From Legionella_A sp963772805 (GTDB taxonomy: Bacteria > Pseudomonadota > Gammaproteobacteria > Legionellales > Legionellaceae), in contig CAVYYU010000002.1 of assembly GCA_963772805.1 (NCBI GenBank), forward strand, positions 62,001 to 126,000: DNA of 64,000 bases, in the 5' to 3' direction. The notes below the pieces were generated by a model. The model was not told where the DNA came from. It saw only the letters and a program-made list of their open reading frames with translations, and searched no databases. Shown here piece after piece: positions 9,291-17,185 of this stretch. Numbering within the stretch: position 1 is the first letter of the stretch; each line of letters begins with the position of its first letter. A program made the position numbers and the translations under genes.

Positions 9291-9318
9291 GGCCTGATCT
9301 TATCAGGCCTTTTTTTTT
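9291..9318 (+). terminator. Intrinsic terminator after the small His-rich gene
   Basis: Perfect 8-bp stem GGCCTGAT/ATCAGGCC with a 3-base loop followed by nine T residues (9310-9318). It is oriented for plus-strand transcription. The converging thioesterase gene ends 23 bp further on. Confidence 0.9.
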
Positions 9319-9340
9319 GAGTAATTTATACGATTTGCGA

Positions 9341-9766
9341 TTACCGCCGAGGAACAACCGAGGCAGTCATTCTTGAAACACACGTTGGCTTTCCTTGCTC
9401 ATTATAGATATCAATATGCCACACTTGTGTTGTCCGACCGATGTGAATAGGACGCGTGATTGCTGTGACCCAGCCCTCTTTTACTGATCTGATATGATTG
9501 GCATTAATCTCGAGACCAACGCAATAAAATTGTTCCAGATCAACCACAGCATTGGCCGCCGTGCTAGCAACCGTTTCTGCAAGCACAACATTTGCACCGC
9601 CATGCAGAATACCGATAGGCTGTTTATTGCGAGCAATAACCGGCATGGTAGCGGTTAGCGAATTATCCCCAACTTCGGTGAATTCAATGCCCATAAATTC
9701 GGAGAGGGTGTCCTTCCCACGCCGATTAAGCTCGTCAGCTGTAATTGTTTTAAACCAAATTGCCAT
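9341..9766 (-). CDS. Hotdog-fold acyl-CoA thioesterase (YdiI/PaaI type)
   Basis: 141 residues. The motif HGGANVVLAETVAS (about residues 55-68) with the catalytic Glu is typical of the EntH/YdiI/MenI branch of hotdog thioesterases, which hydrolyse aryl- or 1,4-dihydroxy-2-naphthoyl-CoA. The C-terminal strand VTAITRPIHIGRTTQVWHIDI also fits. No menaquinone genes are adjacent, so the substrate is unknown. Confidence 0.9.
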   Translation of the reverse strand: MAIWFKTITADELNRRGKDTLSEFMGIEFTEVGDNSLTATMPVIARNKQPIGILHGGANVVLAETVASTAANAVVDLEQFYCVGLEINANHIRSVKEGWVTAITRPIHIGRTTQVWHIDIYNEQGKPTCVSRMTASVVPRR

Positions 9767-9802
9767 TTATTTCATTTCCACCTGTTATTGTACATGCACG
9801 TC

Positions 9803-10972
9803 CTAGGTCAAACCAACGATACACAAACCCCAAACCCCAACCACGGCATGTGCGGTCGCTGAAGCAATAATATTTTTGTATTTATAGAATAACCAACCGA
9901 AATACAATCCCGGGATTAATACCATGATAGCGATCATTGGCGACATAAATACATGTGCTGTCATGAAAATAATATTAGAGGCAATAATCGCCCACACCAC
10001 TCGAAAACGTCCAGTCAACAGATGCTCCAAGGGTGCCTGCAATCCACTACGAGTCATTAGTTCCTGAAAGGGTGAAATTAATAACCCATAAATAAGTACA
10101 GCCATATACCAAGCCTCCGTTGGATTTTGATAAGATGCCGGATTAATGCCGGCAAAGGGCGTAAACAGCTGTTGGCCGCTATAATGATCGACATGTTGAA
10201 TTAGCAGCCATTTCACTAACACTGTTATCGCACAAATCGGAATTGAATAAAAAATTCCGCCCAAAAAAGCTCGTCCAGCCCCTTTCGTCGTAATTCCATA
10301 TGCTGCAAGCGGCAGTCTTACAAACTTGAAGATAGCAATTAAAAAAACTGTCATAAACAACATCAAGGGTATGGTGATGTAACTGGAGCTCGCCACTTTC
10401 TTCATCTCTTCTGAAGCAATTAAATTAAAAAATGATAAAAAGCTCAACGCAATAACAATCGACACCATTAGTCGGCCCATACTCACCTGAATTTTATAGA
10501 TTTCAATTTTTTCGCGTAGTGCTTTAACCGTGGTCTCATTGGTTTGCCGAAATTTCTCACAAACGTTGGCGGCAATATTTTTTATCACCCGGTAGTACTC
10601 TTTATCTTTGGCAATAAGTTTATCCAAAACATCCTGACTGATGATTAAAAGTTCGCAGTCTGACATACAGCGAACCGTAGCCGACCTGTTCTGATCATCC
10701 AGTAAGACGATAGCACCAACAATTTCACCCGCGTCCAATTGCGCCAGCTGATGCGACATTTGCCCTGAGTCTATTTTAATAACCTCAAGCTTGCCCTTTA
10801 ATATTAGATAGCATTGTTTATCGCTATCACCCTCTCTCATCAAAATATCACCCGCTTTCAATTCCATTTGCGTGCAGCTCTTAACGAGTGTTTGAATTTG
10901 CGCAGGCGAAAGGTTGGCAAATATAGGGTGATTGACAATGAGTGACTGAAATTCCTGACTCTCTAAATCCAT
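9803..10972 (-). CDS. Cyclic-nucleotide-binding domain fused to a CPBP-like membrane protease domain
   Basis: 389 residues. Residues ~1-140 form a cyclic-nucleotide-binding (Crp-like) beta-roll (NHPIFANLSPAQIQTLV, GDILMREGDSDKQCYLILKGKLEV, NRSATVRC). A helical linker follows, then residues ~165-389 with about six to seven membrane helices. These carry the CPBP (CaaX protease/bacteriocin-processing) motifs: QELMTR (303-308) in place of EExxxR, F336-x3-H340, and H375 in ATAHAVVG. The first Glu of motif 1 is Gln and motif 3 lacks its usual last residue, so catalytic activity is uncertain. The architecture suggests a membrane protease or binding module gated by a nucleotide; that is inference. 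Confidence 0.8.
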   Translation of the reverse strand: MDLESQEFQSLIVNHPIFANLSPAQIQTLVKSCTQMELKAGDILMREGDSDKQCYLILKGKLEVIKIDSGQMSHQLAQLDAGEIVGAIVLLDDQNRSATVRCMSDCELLIISQDVLDKLIAKDKEYYRVIKNIAANVCEKFRQTNETTVKALREKIEIYKIQVSMGRLMVSIVIALSFLSFFNLIASEEMKKVASSSYITIPLMLFMTVFLIAIFKFVRLPLAAYGITTKGAGRAFLGGIFYSIPICAITVLVKWLLIQHVDHYSGQQLFTPFAGINPASYQNPTEAWYMAVLIYGLLISPFQELMTRSGLQAPLEHLLTGRFRVVWAIIASNIIFMTAHVFMSPMIAIMVLIPGLYFGWLFYKYKNIIASATAHAVVGVWGLCIVGLT

Positions 10973-11128
10973 TATTTTTCTCCGTCCCTTTTGAAACGCT
11001 CAAAGTTAACAAATACCTTGCTCAATATGGCCTCGTATCCTGTACAAAGAGCATTGAAACTCAATTACCTTAATAAAGAGTCTAGGATCTATACTCAGCT
11101 ATTACCAATGGAGATGACAAAATATTTA

Positions 11129-11791
11129 TCAGCCAACTGTGGGGCTTGTGATTAATTTTTTTACTTTATCAACAAACAGTAACCCTGGATCCGTTTTGTC
11201 GGTTTGATAAGTTGGATCTTTTTCTAACCACAACTCGCTACCCTTATAGTTCAAGTAGTCATTATGGCCAATCACATGCTCGATACCGGGATATTTGTTC
11301 TGCAAATAGCAAACAAGGAATGCATTTGCCCGAGCTTGTTCGTCAGTCAAATCATCTTTGCTATCGACGCCGCCAATGTTTTCAATACCAATAGCATAAT
11401 GATTAAGACCGATGACATGTCTCGCCATCCATGTTTCAGGCATGAGCTGATAAATACTACCATCGCGATCAACCAGAAAATGACTGGAAACATTTAAATC
11501 GCCAGGCAAATCCGCTCGTCGTGGAGAGTTACTTGGTAAACTTGCTGGGTCAAATACTCTAAAGGTGTTATCCAGTGAGGGTATGCATGTCCAATGCAAA
11601 ACAATCATTTTAGGTTCAATTTCAATTGATTCAGAATCAATACCGTAATGGGTCAATTGATATTCACGCGTTAACGAAATACGCTCAGCACCAAACTGAA
11701 TAAATTTTTCGTTAATCACCTGAGGATCATGGCAAGAAAATGCATGCGCCGCGGTTGTGATGAAGCATAAAATCAAATAAAACTTTTTCAT
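11129..11791 (-). CDS. Secreted N-acetylmuramoyl-L-alanine amidase (Amidase_2)
   Basis: About 220 residues from MKKFYLILCFITTAAHAFSC, an evident signal peptide. The Amidase_2/AmpD-type zinc fold is recognisable: MIVLHWTC with the first His, HVIGLNHYAIGIENIGG, the second His in HVIGHNDY, and KTDPG with the third ligand and catalytic Lys/Asp region. It cleaves the lactyl bond between MurNAc and the stem peptide in the periplasm. An upstream start at 11932 would overlap the GNAT gene and lose the signal peptide position, so the ATG at 11791 is preferred. Confidence 0.88.
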   Translation of the reverse strand: MKKFYLILCFITTAAHAFSCHDPQVINEKFIQFGAERISLTREYQLTHYGIDSESIEIEPKMIVLHWTCIPSLDNTFRVFDPASLPSNSPRRADLPGDLNVSSHFLVDRDGSIYQLMPETWMARHVIGLNHYAIGIENIGGVDSKDDLTDEQARANAFLVCYLQNKYPGIEHVIGHNDYLNYKGSELWLEKDPTYQTDKTDPGLLFVDKVKKLITSPTVG

Positions 11792-11801
11792 AATTAGGTT
11801 T

Positions 11802-12227
11802 TCATTGCGGTGAAGTAAGTTTCTTATAAAAAAAATACATGGTTGAATTATACAGATAACCGACTCGTTCGAACTCTGGTTCAAACCCGAGTTTTTGATA
11901 AAAAAGAGGCGCTTCCCAATCCATTGTATCAACAGTAATCAAGCGACAATGTTTTTCACGGGCGAGTAATTCCGCCTGTTGTATTAATTGGCGACCGAAT
12001 CCTTGACGACGTAGCGCGCTGTGCACCCACATCTGGTCAATATACATACAGCCATAGTAGATTATGCCATTACAGCCGCCTTTGATGCACTGTTTGTCAT
12101 CTTTGATAAAAAAAGCAAAACGCTCGATAACGTCTTGATTTTTTTTTGCTTTAGCCCAAGTGTGAATACCGTCTGTTAATGTTTGAATATCTTCAATACT
12201 TGCATCAGGCTCATAAGTAATGTTCAT
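11802..12227 (-). CDS. GNAT-family N-acetyltransferase
   Basis: 141 residues. Motif A of the GNAT fold is clear (MWVHSALRRQGFGRQLIQQAE, with RRQGFG as the acetyl-CoA pyrophosphate loop). Motif B is APLFYQKLGFEPEFERVGY. The substrate is not predictable. It lies 10 bp upstream of the amidase gene in the same direction, so the two are probably cotranscribed. Confidence 0.88.
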   Translation of the reverse strand: MNITYEPDASIEDIQTLTDGIHTWAKAKKNQDVIERFAFFIKDDKQCIKGGCNGIIYYGCMYIDQMWVHSALRRQGFGRQLIQQAELLAREKHCRLITVDTMDWEAPLFYQKLGFEPEFERVGYLYNSTMYFFYKKLTSPQ

Positions 12228-12357
12228 ATATGCTTGATAAAGTTAACTAAAAATAAGTTTAAGGTGATTCAAGCAGGTGCGCAAATATTATCGTCAAGGA
12301 TAACTAATTTGGATGAATAATACTTGCGTTTATTCTACCCCTTTGCTGGGTAAGTTA

Positions 12358-12385
12358 TTTTCAAAGAGCGCTTTCATGGTATAAT
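12358..12385 (+). promoter_or_regulatory. Predicted promoter of the gene at 12416
   Basis: A perfect TATAAT (12380-12385) is preceded at 16 bp by TTTTCA (12358-12363), a weak -35 match. It lies 31 bp upstream of the start codon. Confidence 0.4.
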
Positions 12386-12415
12386 TGACCATGTTTTTTA
12401 CTTTGTGGCGCACAA

Positions 12416-12694
12416 ATGCCAGTTGCAAAGCTCGATGAACAAGACATTAAGAACTTAGTTCAAGATGATAATGTAACGGAAATATCATTTAGCCAACGCT
12501 GGATAGCCGACCACTCAGTTGAGGAGTTACAAGAATTATCGGTAATTTATAAAAATATAAAAAAAGCAGATATTTCTGAGATAAATATTACAAAGTTTGA
12601 GCCAGATATAATTAACGCGTTAATTAAAGCATTAATCCCTGCCTTTCCTAATCTGGAAGAGTTGGTTATACATCATGAGGCAAACTGTCGGTAA
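12416..12694 (+). pseudogene. 5' fragment of an unknown gene, cut by an IS3 element
   Basis: 92 codons. The frame ends inside the IS3 inverted repeat (the last codons TGT CGG TAA include IS bases), so the original gene was longer. The visible part is acidic and helical and ends with a leucine-rich-repeat-like phrase, LIPAFPNLEELVIHH. In Legionellales this pattern would fit an LRR effector, but only one incomplete repeat is present. No continuation of the gene is visible on the far side of the IS. Confidence 0.55.
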
Positions 12695-12729
12695 TCCCCC
12701 CATTTTTAACCGAAGCTAAAAGTAGAGGT

Positions 12730-13557
12730 TTAGGCAGCTAGTACCAATTTTTGCCTTGGGGGAATTCCTCCAATTGCAGTATTTGGTCGTTCATTGTTGT
12801 ACGTCCAAAGCCATTGTGTCGCATGTAGTTGTACCTCAGCAATACTTTCAAATAAATATTGGCTTAACCAGTCATACCTAACTGTGCGGTTATACCGTTC
12901 AATATAAGCATTTTGCTGTGGATTTCCTGGTTGGATAAAGACCAACTGTATCTGATTCTTATCAGCCCATTGTCCCAGCAATTTACTGATATACTCCGGG
13001 CCATTATCACAACGTATCTGCTTTGGCTTTCCACGCCATTCAATGATTTGATTCAGAGCCCGAACAACCCGCTCTGCCGGCAAAGATAAATCCACCTCGA
13101 TGGCAAGGCCTTCGCGATTGAAGTCATCAAGGACATTAAATAAGCGATAGCTACGGCCATCCTCTAACTGATCATGCATAAAATCCATCGACCAGCATTC
13201 GTTGATTGCATTTGGCACAGCCAATACGTCAGGCTTCTCCCTGATTAACCGTTTTTTGGGTTTGATTCGCATGTTGAGCTCCAATTCCCGATAGATTCGA
13301 TAAACACGCTTATGGTTCCAAGCATAGCCCTTCACATTTCGAAGGTATAAAAAACATAAGCCGAAACCCCAATTACGTTGATTCTGAGCTAAACGCATTA
13401 ACCAATCCGCTATTATGGTGTTTTCATCGCTTAGTTTAGGCTGATATCGATAACAGGTTTCACTGATGCTAAACAGGTCGCATGACAAACGAATTGAGAC
13501 GCCTTTATCAATCACCGCCTTATGTGCCAGCTCACGCCGGCGCGACGGTGTTACCAC
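12730..13557 (-). CDS. IS3-family transposase OrfB (integrase core)
   Basis: 275 residues. The N-terminal HTH_21-like region is followed by the rve catalytic core with the DDE triad: D in CWSMDFMHDQ, D in IRCDNGPEYIS and E in NAYIERYNRTVR. The protein is normally made as an OrfAB fusion. The frame begins 7 bp before orfA ends and is entered by -1 slippage on A_AAA_AAG (about 13557-13564). The frame is intact. Confidence 0.93.
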   Translation of the reverse strand: MVTPSRRRELAHKAVIDKGVSIRLSCDLFSISETCYRYQPKLSDENTIIADWLMRLAQNQRNWGFGLCFLYLRNVKGYAWNHKRVYRIYRELELNMRIKPKKRLIREKPDVLAVPNAINECWSMDFMHDQLEDGRSYRLFNVLDDFNREGLAIEVDLSLPAERVVRALNQIIEWRGKPKQIRCDNGPEYISKLLGQWADKNQIQLVFIQPGNPQQNAYIERYNRTVRYDWLSQYLFESIAEVQLHATQWLWTYNNERPNTAIGGIPPRQKLVLAA

Positions 13558-13817
13558 TTTTTTTCAATGGCTTCCCTTAGAATCTCGGCTTTCAGGCGCT
13601 CTTCAGCATACATCTTTTTAAGACGACTATTTTCAGCTTCCAGCTCTTTTAGTCGCGACATCATGGACACATCCATTCCGCCATATTTAGCGCGCCATTT
13701 ATAAAATGTAGCCGAGCTGATGACATGTTCTCGGCAAAGCTCTGGAACAGGGGTTCCGCCTTCGGATTGTTTTAGAATCGACAGTATTTGGCTGTCTGTA
13801 AATTTTGATTTTTTCAT
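13551..13817 (-). CDS. IS3-family transposase OrfA (HTH)
   Basis: About 88 residues from MKKSKFTDSQIL; a start six codons upstream (13835) is also open. The helix-turn-helix (ELCREHVISSATFYKWRAKYGG) and the leucine-zipper helix (RLKELEAENSRLKKMYAEERL) are typical. The frame ends GAA AAA AAG TGG TAA, giving the slippery heptamer for frameshifting into orfB. Confidence 0.92.
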   Translation of the reverse strand: MKKSKFTDSQILSILKQSEGGTPVPELCREHVISSATFYKWRAKYGGMDVSMMSRLKELEAENSRLKKMYAEERLKAEILREAIEKKW

Positions 13818-13863
13818 GCAGAATCTCCTGTGCATAGGTTACGAGAAAATTCTACTTTTGGCA

Positions 13864-14463
13864 TCAGTTATTTTTCGGGGAGATTACCGAGGAGAGATAC
13901 TGCTTTAAATTATCGGATTCGCATGAAACATCATTAGCGATTTCCGGTCGGCCATCAATTACCGAAATAATATCTTCCAGATCATGGCTTAATAAAAAAT
14001 CCTGCTGTCCACGATCTTTAAATGCTTCCAGCTTAGTTGCCAAAAAATAAGGCGCAGAAATAACTTTTATATTGATATTATCAGTAATATTGTGACTAAT
14101 TGCATTTTCTTGCGCATTCTTATACCACTTGTTAGAAAAGCCCAACACACTTTTATCTATAGGCATGACGTCAATTAAAATTCCATCACAATCCCAACGA
14201 CATATTGGATGATCACCAGAAATTAGTTCTTTAAATCCTTTCTGGCGTAATTTCTCAGCAATAGCATAATAACTCGGCCTAGTGATAACATTTACTATAC
14301 AATCTACGTCCACAGTAAAGCGTACATCAGGCGCGGCTTTGTCTGTTATCAATAAGCCTGTGATACTGCCACCGACAAAAGTTACTTCATCACATAAATC
14401 CCCAAGTCGATGTGCAATTAACGAAAGGGATTCGATATTTCTTTGAGCTGAGCTTCTAGTCAT
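13864..14463 (-). CDS. AbiEii-like nucleotidyltransferase, C-terminus replaced by IS sequence
   Basis: 199 codons. The nucleotidyltransferase signature is visible near the N-terminus: VTFVGGSITGLL followed by RFTVDVDCIV with the metal-binding DxD. The later segment VISAPYFLATKLEAFKDRGQQDFLLSHDLEDII also fits the AbiEii/MNT superfamily. It overlaps the upstream winged-helix gene by 8 bp, as in AbiE-type toxin-antitoxin pairs. The last nine residues (SSVISPKNN) come from the IS3 end, so the native C-terminus is lost and toxicity may be abolished. Confidence 0.7.
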   Translation of the reverse strand: MTRSSAQRNIESLSLIAHRLGDLCDEVTFVGGSITGLLITDKAAPDVRFTVDVDCIVNVITRPSYYAIAEKLRQKGFKELISGDHPICRWDCDGILIDVMPIDKSVLGFSNKWYKNAQENAISHNITDNINIKVISAPYFLATKLEAFKDRGQQDFLLSHDLEDIISVIDGRPEIANDVSCESDNLKQYLSSVISPKNN

Positions 14464-15004
14464 TTGATACCAACTTTTTTGATTTTAATATTGCAGATAT
14501 TTTTTGTCCGGCAATTTGTCTTTCTCTTACGCGCCCAGAACGGATAGCATCAATTAGCGTTAATAAATCATAAAATAGTGGATCGGGGTGTCTTGTCACA
14601 GATTCAGGCACTGAAGAATATAAAGGCTTTAATGCAAGGCCACGATCATTGCCTTCGCCATACGGCCATACTGGGATTGGATCACCACCCGCAACAATTT
14701 GATCACTTAGACTAGGTGCAGCATAACTAGTTGGAATACCACGAACTAGTTCGCCTAATTTAGCAGGAAAGACATACTTTAATCCATGAAGAAAAAACTC
14801 TTCACAAGCCTGAATAATGGGTTGTGCCTTGGCCGGAGGGTGGTATGGTGTAATTAACCCTACTGCTACCAATCGCTTGAATGCACTATTGATTTGAGAA
14901 GGACTCAAACACAATTCAAATGCAATACTATTTTGAGACCAGCTTTTATCTGCTTGGTAAGCTAACAGTTTGGCTAGAACTACGATATCTTGGGATTTAA
15001 TCAT
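14456..15004 (-). CDS. Winged-helix regulator, putative AbiEi-like antitoxin
   Basis: About 182 residues from MIKSQDIVVLAKLLAY. An N-terminal MarR-like winged helix (SWSQNSIAFELCLSPSQINSAFKRLVAVGLI, then a basic-Pro wing) is followed by a ~110-residue domain of unknown type. Start choice: AAGG lies 9 bp before the ATG at 15004, whereas the upstream ATGs at 15013/15010 abut or overlap it. The next gene encodes a nucleotidyltransferase overlapping by 8 bp, so an autoregulated antitoxin role is inferred from this arrangement and the operator at its promoter. Confidence 0.65.
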   Translation of the reverse strand: MIKSQDIVVLAKLLAYQADKSWSQNSIAFELCLSPSQINSAFKRLVAVGLITPYHPPAKAQPIIQACEEFFLHGLKYVFPAKLGELVRGIPTSYAAPSLSDQIVAGGDPIPVWPYGEGNDRGLALKPLYSSVPESVTRHPDPLFYDLLTLIDAIRSGRVRERQIAGQKISAILKSKKLVSND

Positions 15005-15024
15005 CAGCATCATCCTTTATTCCA

Positions 15025-15061
15025 TATTCTAGAATTTAGAATAAAGAATGGCTTTAGTCAA
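15025..15061 (-). promoter_or_regulatory. Promoter with palindromic operator of the AbiE-like pair
   Basis: On the minus strand TTGACT (15056-15061), a 17-bp spacer and TAAATT (15033-15038). Overlapping the -10 is the inverted repeat tattcta/tagaata (15025-15031 with 15037-15043), which contains the perfect 10-mer ATTCTAGAAT (15026-15035). This fits autorepression by the winged-helix protein. Confidence 0.6.
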
Positions 15062-15106
15062 ATATTATGAATAATAAATAGCTAGATATACACGTTGCTT
15101 CATAAC

Positions 15107-16792
15107 TTACGTCTCGATAGATATATCTAGAGCTTCTACTCTCCTACTATTTAGTATATTCTCACGGCCGATTTCTTTTAATGCTTCTTTTGCGTTACTA
15201 ACAATTTGTTTTTGTTTATCAGTAGGATTAGCATAACGCTCAAAATCAAGACAACAGCCAACATAGGATTTTTTTGTTTTAAATAAATCACGAAAATCAC
15301 TAACACTTAAATTACAAAGAATATCCAAATCTTGCTCCCCCCAACTATTTGTTGATACAATTTTATCCAAAACATCAGTTGGAGTCTTGACTTCATGTTT
15401 TTCTAAATAAGATTTTGTAAATCGCTCAATTAATTTTTTATCCTTCACATATTTTTTAAATGAAAAATCATCTATGTTAAAATAACTTGGGTCTTCATGG
15501 GATGAAATAGCTAATTCGATTAATTCATCAGCCTCTTTATCAGCACCAAGATCGCGCAATAAGCATATAGCACTATTAAGGTTCGGTACTGAAATCAACT
15601 GTATATGATTTTTAGTAGCCTCGTACATACTACTTATTAGCACATCTCCATTATCTTCAAAACCATCATGAAATAAGCTCCACGCTTTATTAAACGACTC
15701 AATTTGTTTTTCAGTTTGGATGAGTTCATCATATTTCTTAATAACCTTTTGCATAGAAGGGAGATCAAAATACCCATTTTGTACGAAATCAGCTATTTGA
15801 AGGTCGAGTTCATCCGTATTATTGTATTCGTAATGCCTTAAGAATCTGTGCCACTGTTGATGTAGCTCGCTTGTACCATTACTATCGTCCCTTTTTTTAT
15901 CCATTAAGAGCTCAACATGCCTACTTATGTTCAGTTCTTTTATAAAATTAAAATCAGGGACACTTCCATCTTTCACATAATAGCAATAACAAAAAAGAAC
16001 TACGGAAGACAAAACATTCTGTATTGTACGCTCCTCACAACCAACCAATAACGGAGTGAGGGAGTCCCTCATCTGTTTTATTTTATTTATTACTCGAATA
16101 TTCTTTATTCCAAGCCTACAACAGCGTTCTTTTAAAATATCATCATTTTGTTCGTTATTTCTCAATACCAGAGTTACACATTCTTCTGGCGTTGGGGCGA
16201 AACAAAACTCTTTATCAATAACTTTTTCTTTGTAATTATCGTATTCCTCTTTATTCTTCTCATGAAGTTTTTCATCATTCATGATGAGTACAATTTTACA
16301 CCGCTTTGTTTCTCGTAAATCAGATATTAAGCCTAATAAAGCTTGCGCATCAAGATTAGTTCTTTCAAAGTCATCTAAACAAATTATCATGTTTTCTACC
16401 ATCGAGAACGCAATCAGTTTAAAGTCAATATTGATAGGTATCGTCTCAGCACTCAAAGACTTAATTAAACTATATGCCTTAGCCACAAATTTCGTACCAT
16501 CTTGCTTTAGCCTTTCCAATAACCGCGTACCATCGTAATCATCATCAAATAGTTGGGTGCTTTCAAATATGGCATACTTAAGCTCCTCAATTGTACGCAA
16601 ACCAAACAGTGATACATAAGCATACTTTTTTAATGCGATCGTGGATTTAGACTCTTTAAAAAGTTGATGCCAAAAATAGGTTTTTCCTGTTCCCCACGCT
16701 CCTCGTATAGCAATTACTTCTGGAGAATCTGACTTTAGAAATACGTTTAGCTGTTCTTTAATAATTTTTATAGATACCATGTTTATAAACAC
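15107..16792 (-). CDS. KAP-type P-loop NTPase
   Basis: 561 residues from a GTG at 16792; an ATG four codons downstream (16780) is an alternative. Walker A is GAWGTGKT (residues 31-38). Walker B is MIICLDDFER with D140/D141, the paired acidic residues of the KAP/STAND ATPases. Sensor-like LIMNDEKL follows. The rest is helical with no convincing membrane segment. KAP NTPases are common in phage-defence loci; here the gene lies on an integrative island directly behind a primase-like gene, from which it is now separated by an IS. The N-terminal effector domain seen in some relatives is absent. Confidence 0.75.
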   Translation of the reverse strand: MFINMVSIKIIKEQLNVFLKSDSPEVIAIRGAWGTGKTYFWHQLFKESKSTIALKKYAYVSLFGLRTIEELKYAIFESTQLFDDDYDGTRLLERLKQDGTKFVAKAYSLIKSLSAETIPINIDFKLIAFSMVENMIICLDDFERTNLDAQALLGLISDLRETKRCKIVLIMNDEKLHEKNKEEYDNYKEKVIDKEFCFAPTPEECVTLVLRNNEQNDDILKERCCRLGIKNIRVINKIKQMRDSLTPLLVGCEERTIQNVLSSVVLFCYCYYVKDGSVPDFNFIKELNISRHVELLMDKKRDDSNGTSELHQQWHRFLRHYEYNNTDELDLQIADFVQNGYFDLPSMQKVIKKYDELIQTEKQIESFNKAWSLFHDGFEDNGDVLISSMYEATKNHIQLISVPNLNSAICLLRDLGADKEADELIELAISSHEDPSYFNIDDFSFKKYVKDKKLIERFTKSYLEKHEVKTPTDVLDKIVSTNSWGEQDLDILCNLSVSDFRDLFKTKKSYVGCCLDFERYANPTDKQKQIVSNAKEALKEIGRENILNSRRVEALDISIET

Positions 16793-16898
16793 CCTACTGA
16801 ATTAATTGCCTAAAAATTCCTGCGTATGGCTTAGAGAAGTGGACCCCAAAAATGAGACAGTGGTGTAGAATAGAAACCATTGTAGTTGGGGTTAAAAA

Positions 16899-17183
16899 AT
16901 GGCTCATAAGAAGTTCAGTTCAGAATTTAAAGCAAAAGTTGCACTAGAAGCCTTGAAAGGTCATAAAACGACCAATGAAATAGCATCGGAATTTGAAGTG
17001 CATCCAACGCAAATTAATCAATGGAAAAGGCTGTTATTGGAAGGCAGTAAGCATTTATTTAGTGGCAAGAATGAAAAGGACGTGGAGTCACTAGAAAAAG
17101 AACGAGAGAAACTTTACACCCAAATAGGCCAGTTAGCCGTCGAGTTGGATTGGCTTAAAAAAAAGACTGGCCATTTAAGTTAA
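16899..17183 (+). CDS. IS3-family transposase OrfA
   Basis: 94 residues: an HTH_Tnp_1 domain (FSSEFKAKVALEALKGHKTTNEIASEF, HPTQINQWKR) and a leucine-zipper-like C-terminus. The frame passes through eight A residues and G (17157-17165), an A_AAA_AAG slippery site, shortly before its stop. The sequence differs from that of the OrfA at 13551, so this is a different IS3 subgroup. Confidence 0.93.
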   Translation: MAHKKFSSEFKAKVALEALKGHKTTNEIASEFEVHPTQINQWKRLLLEGSKHLFSGKNEKDVESLEKEREKLYTQIGQLAVELDWLKKKTGHLS

Positions 17184-17185
17184 GT

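Larger units (their letters stand above)
12688..13890 (-). mobile_element. IS3-family insertion sequence, first copy, no target duplication
   Basis: About 1.2 kb. The ends form an imperfect inverted repeat: both begin TCGGTAATC then C/T and CCCC, and both contain AAAAGTAGA about 32 bp in. It encodes orfA and orfB on the minus strand with a -1 frameshift site. The flanks (ctg on the left, gga on the right) are not direct repeats, and genes on both sides end within it. This suggests that adjacent DNA was deleted or rearranged after insertion. Confidence 0.85.

Noticed and set aside
10973..12687. Left attachment site of the ssrA island (copy of the tmRNA 3' end)
   Set aside because: I looked for the ggcgggaatcgaacccgc core left of the island and found none; it is probably deleted or outside the window.
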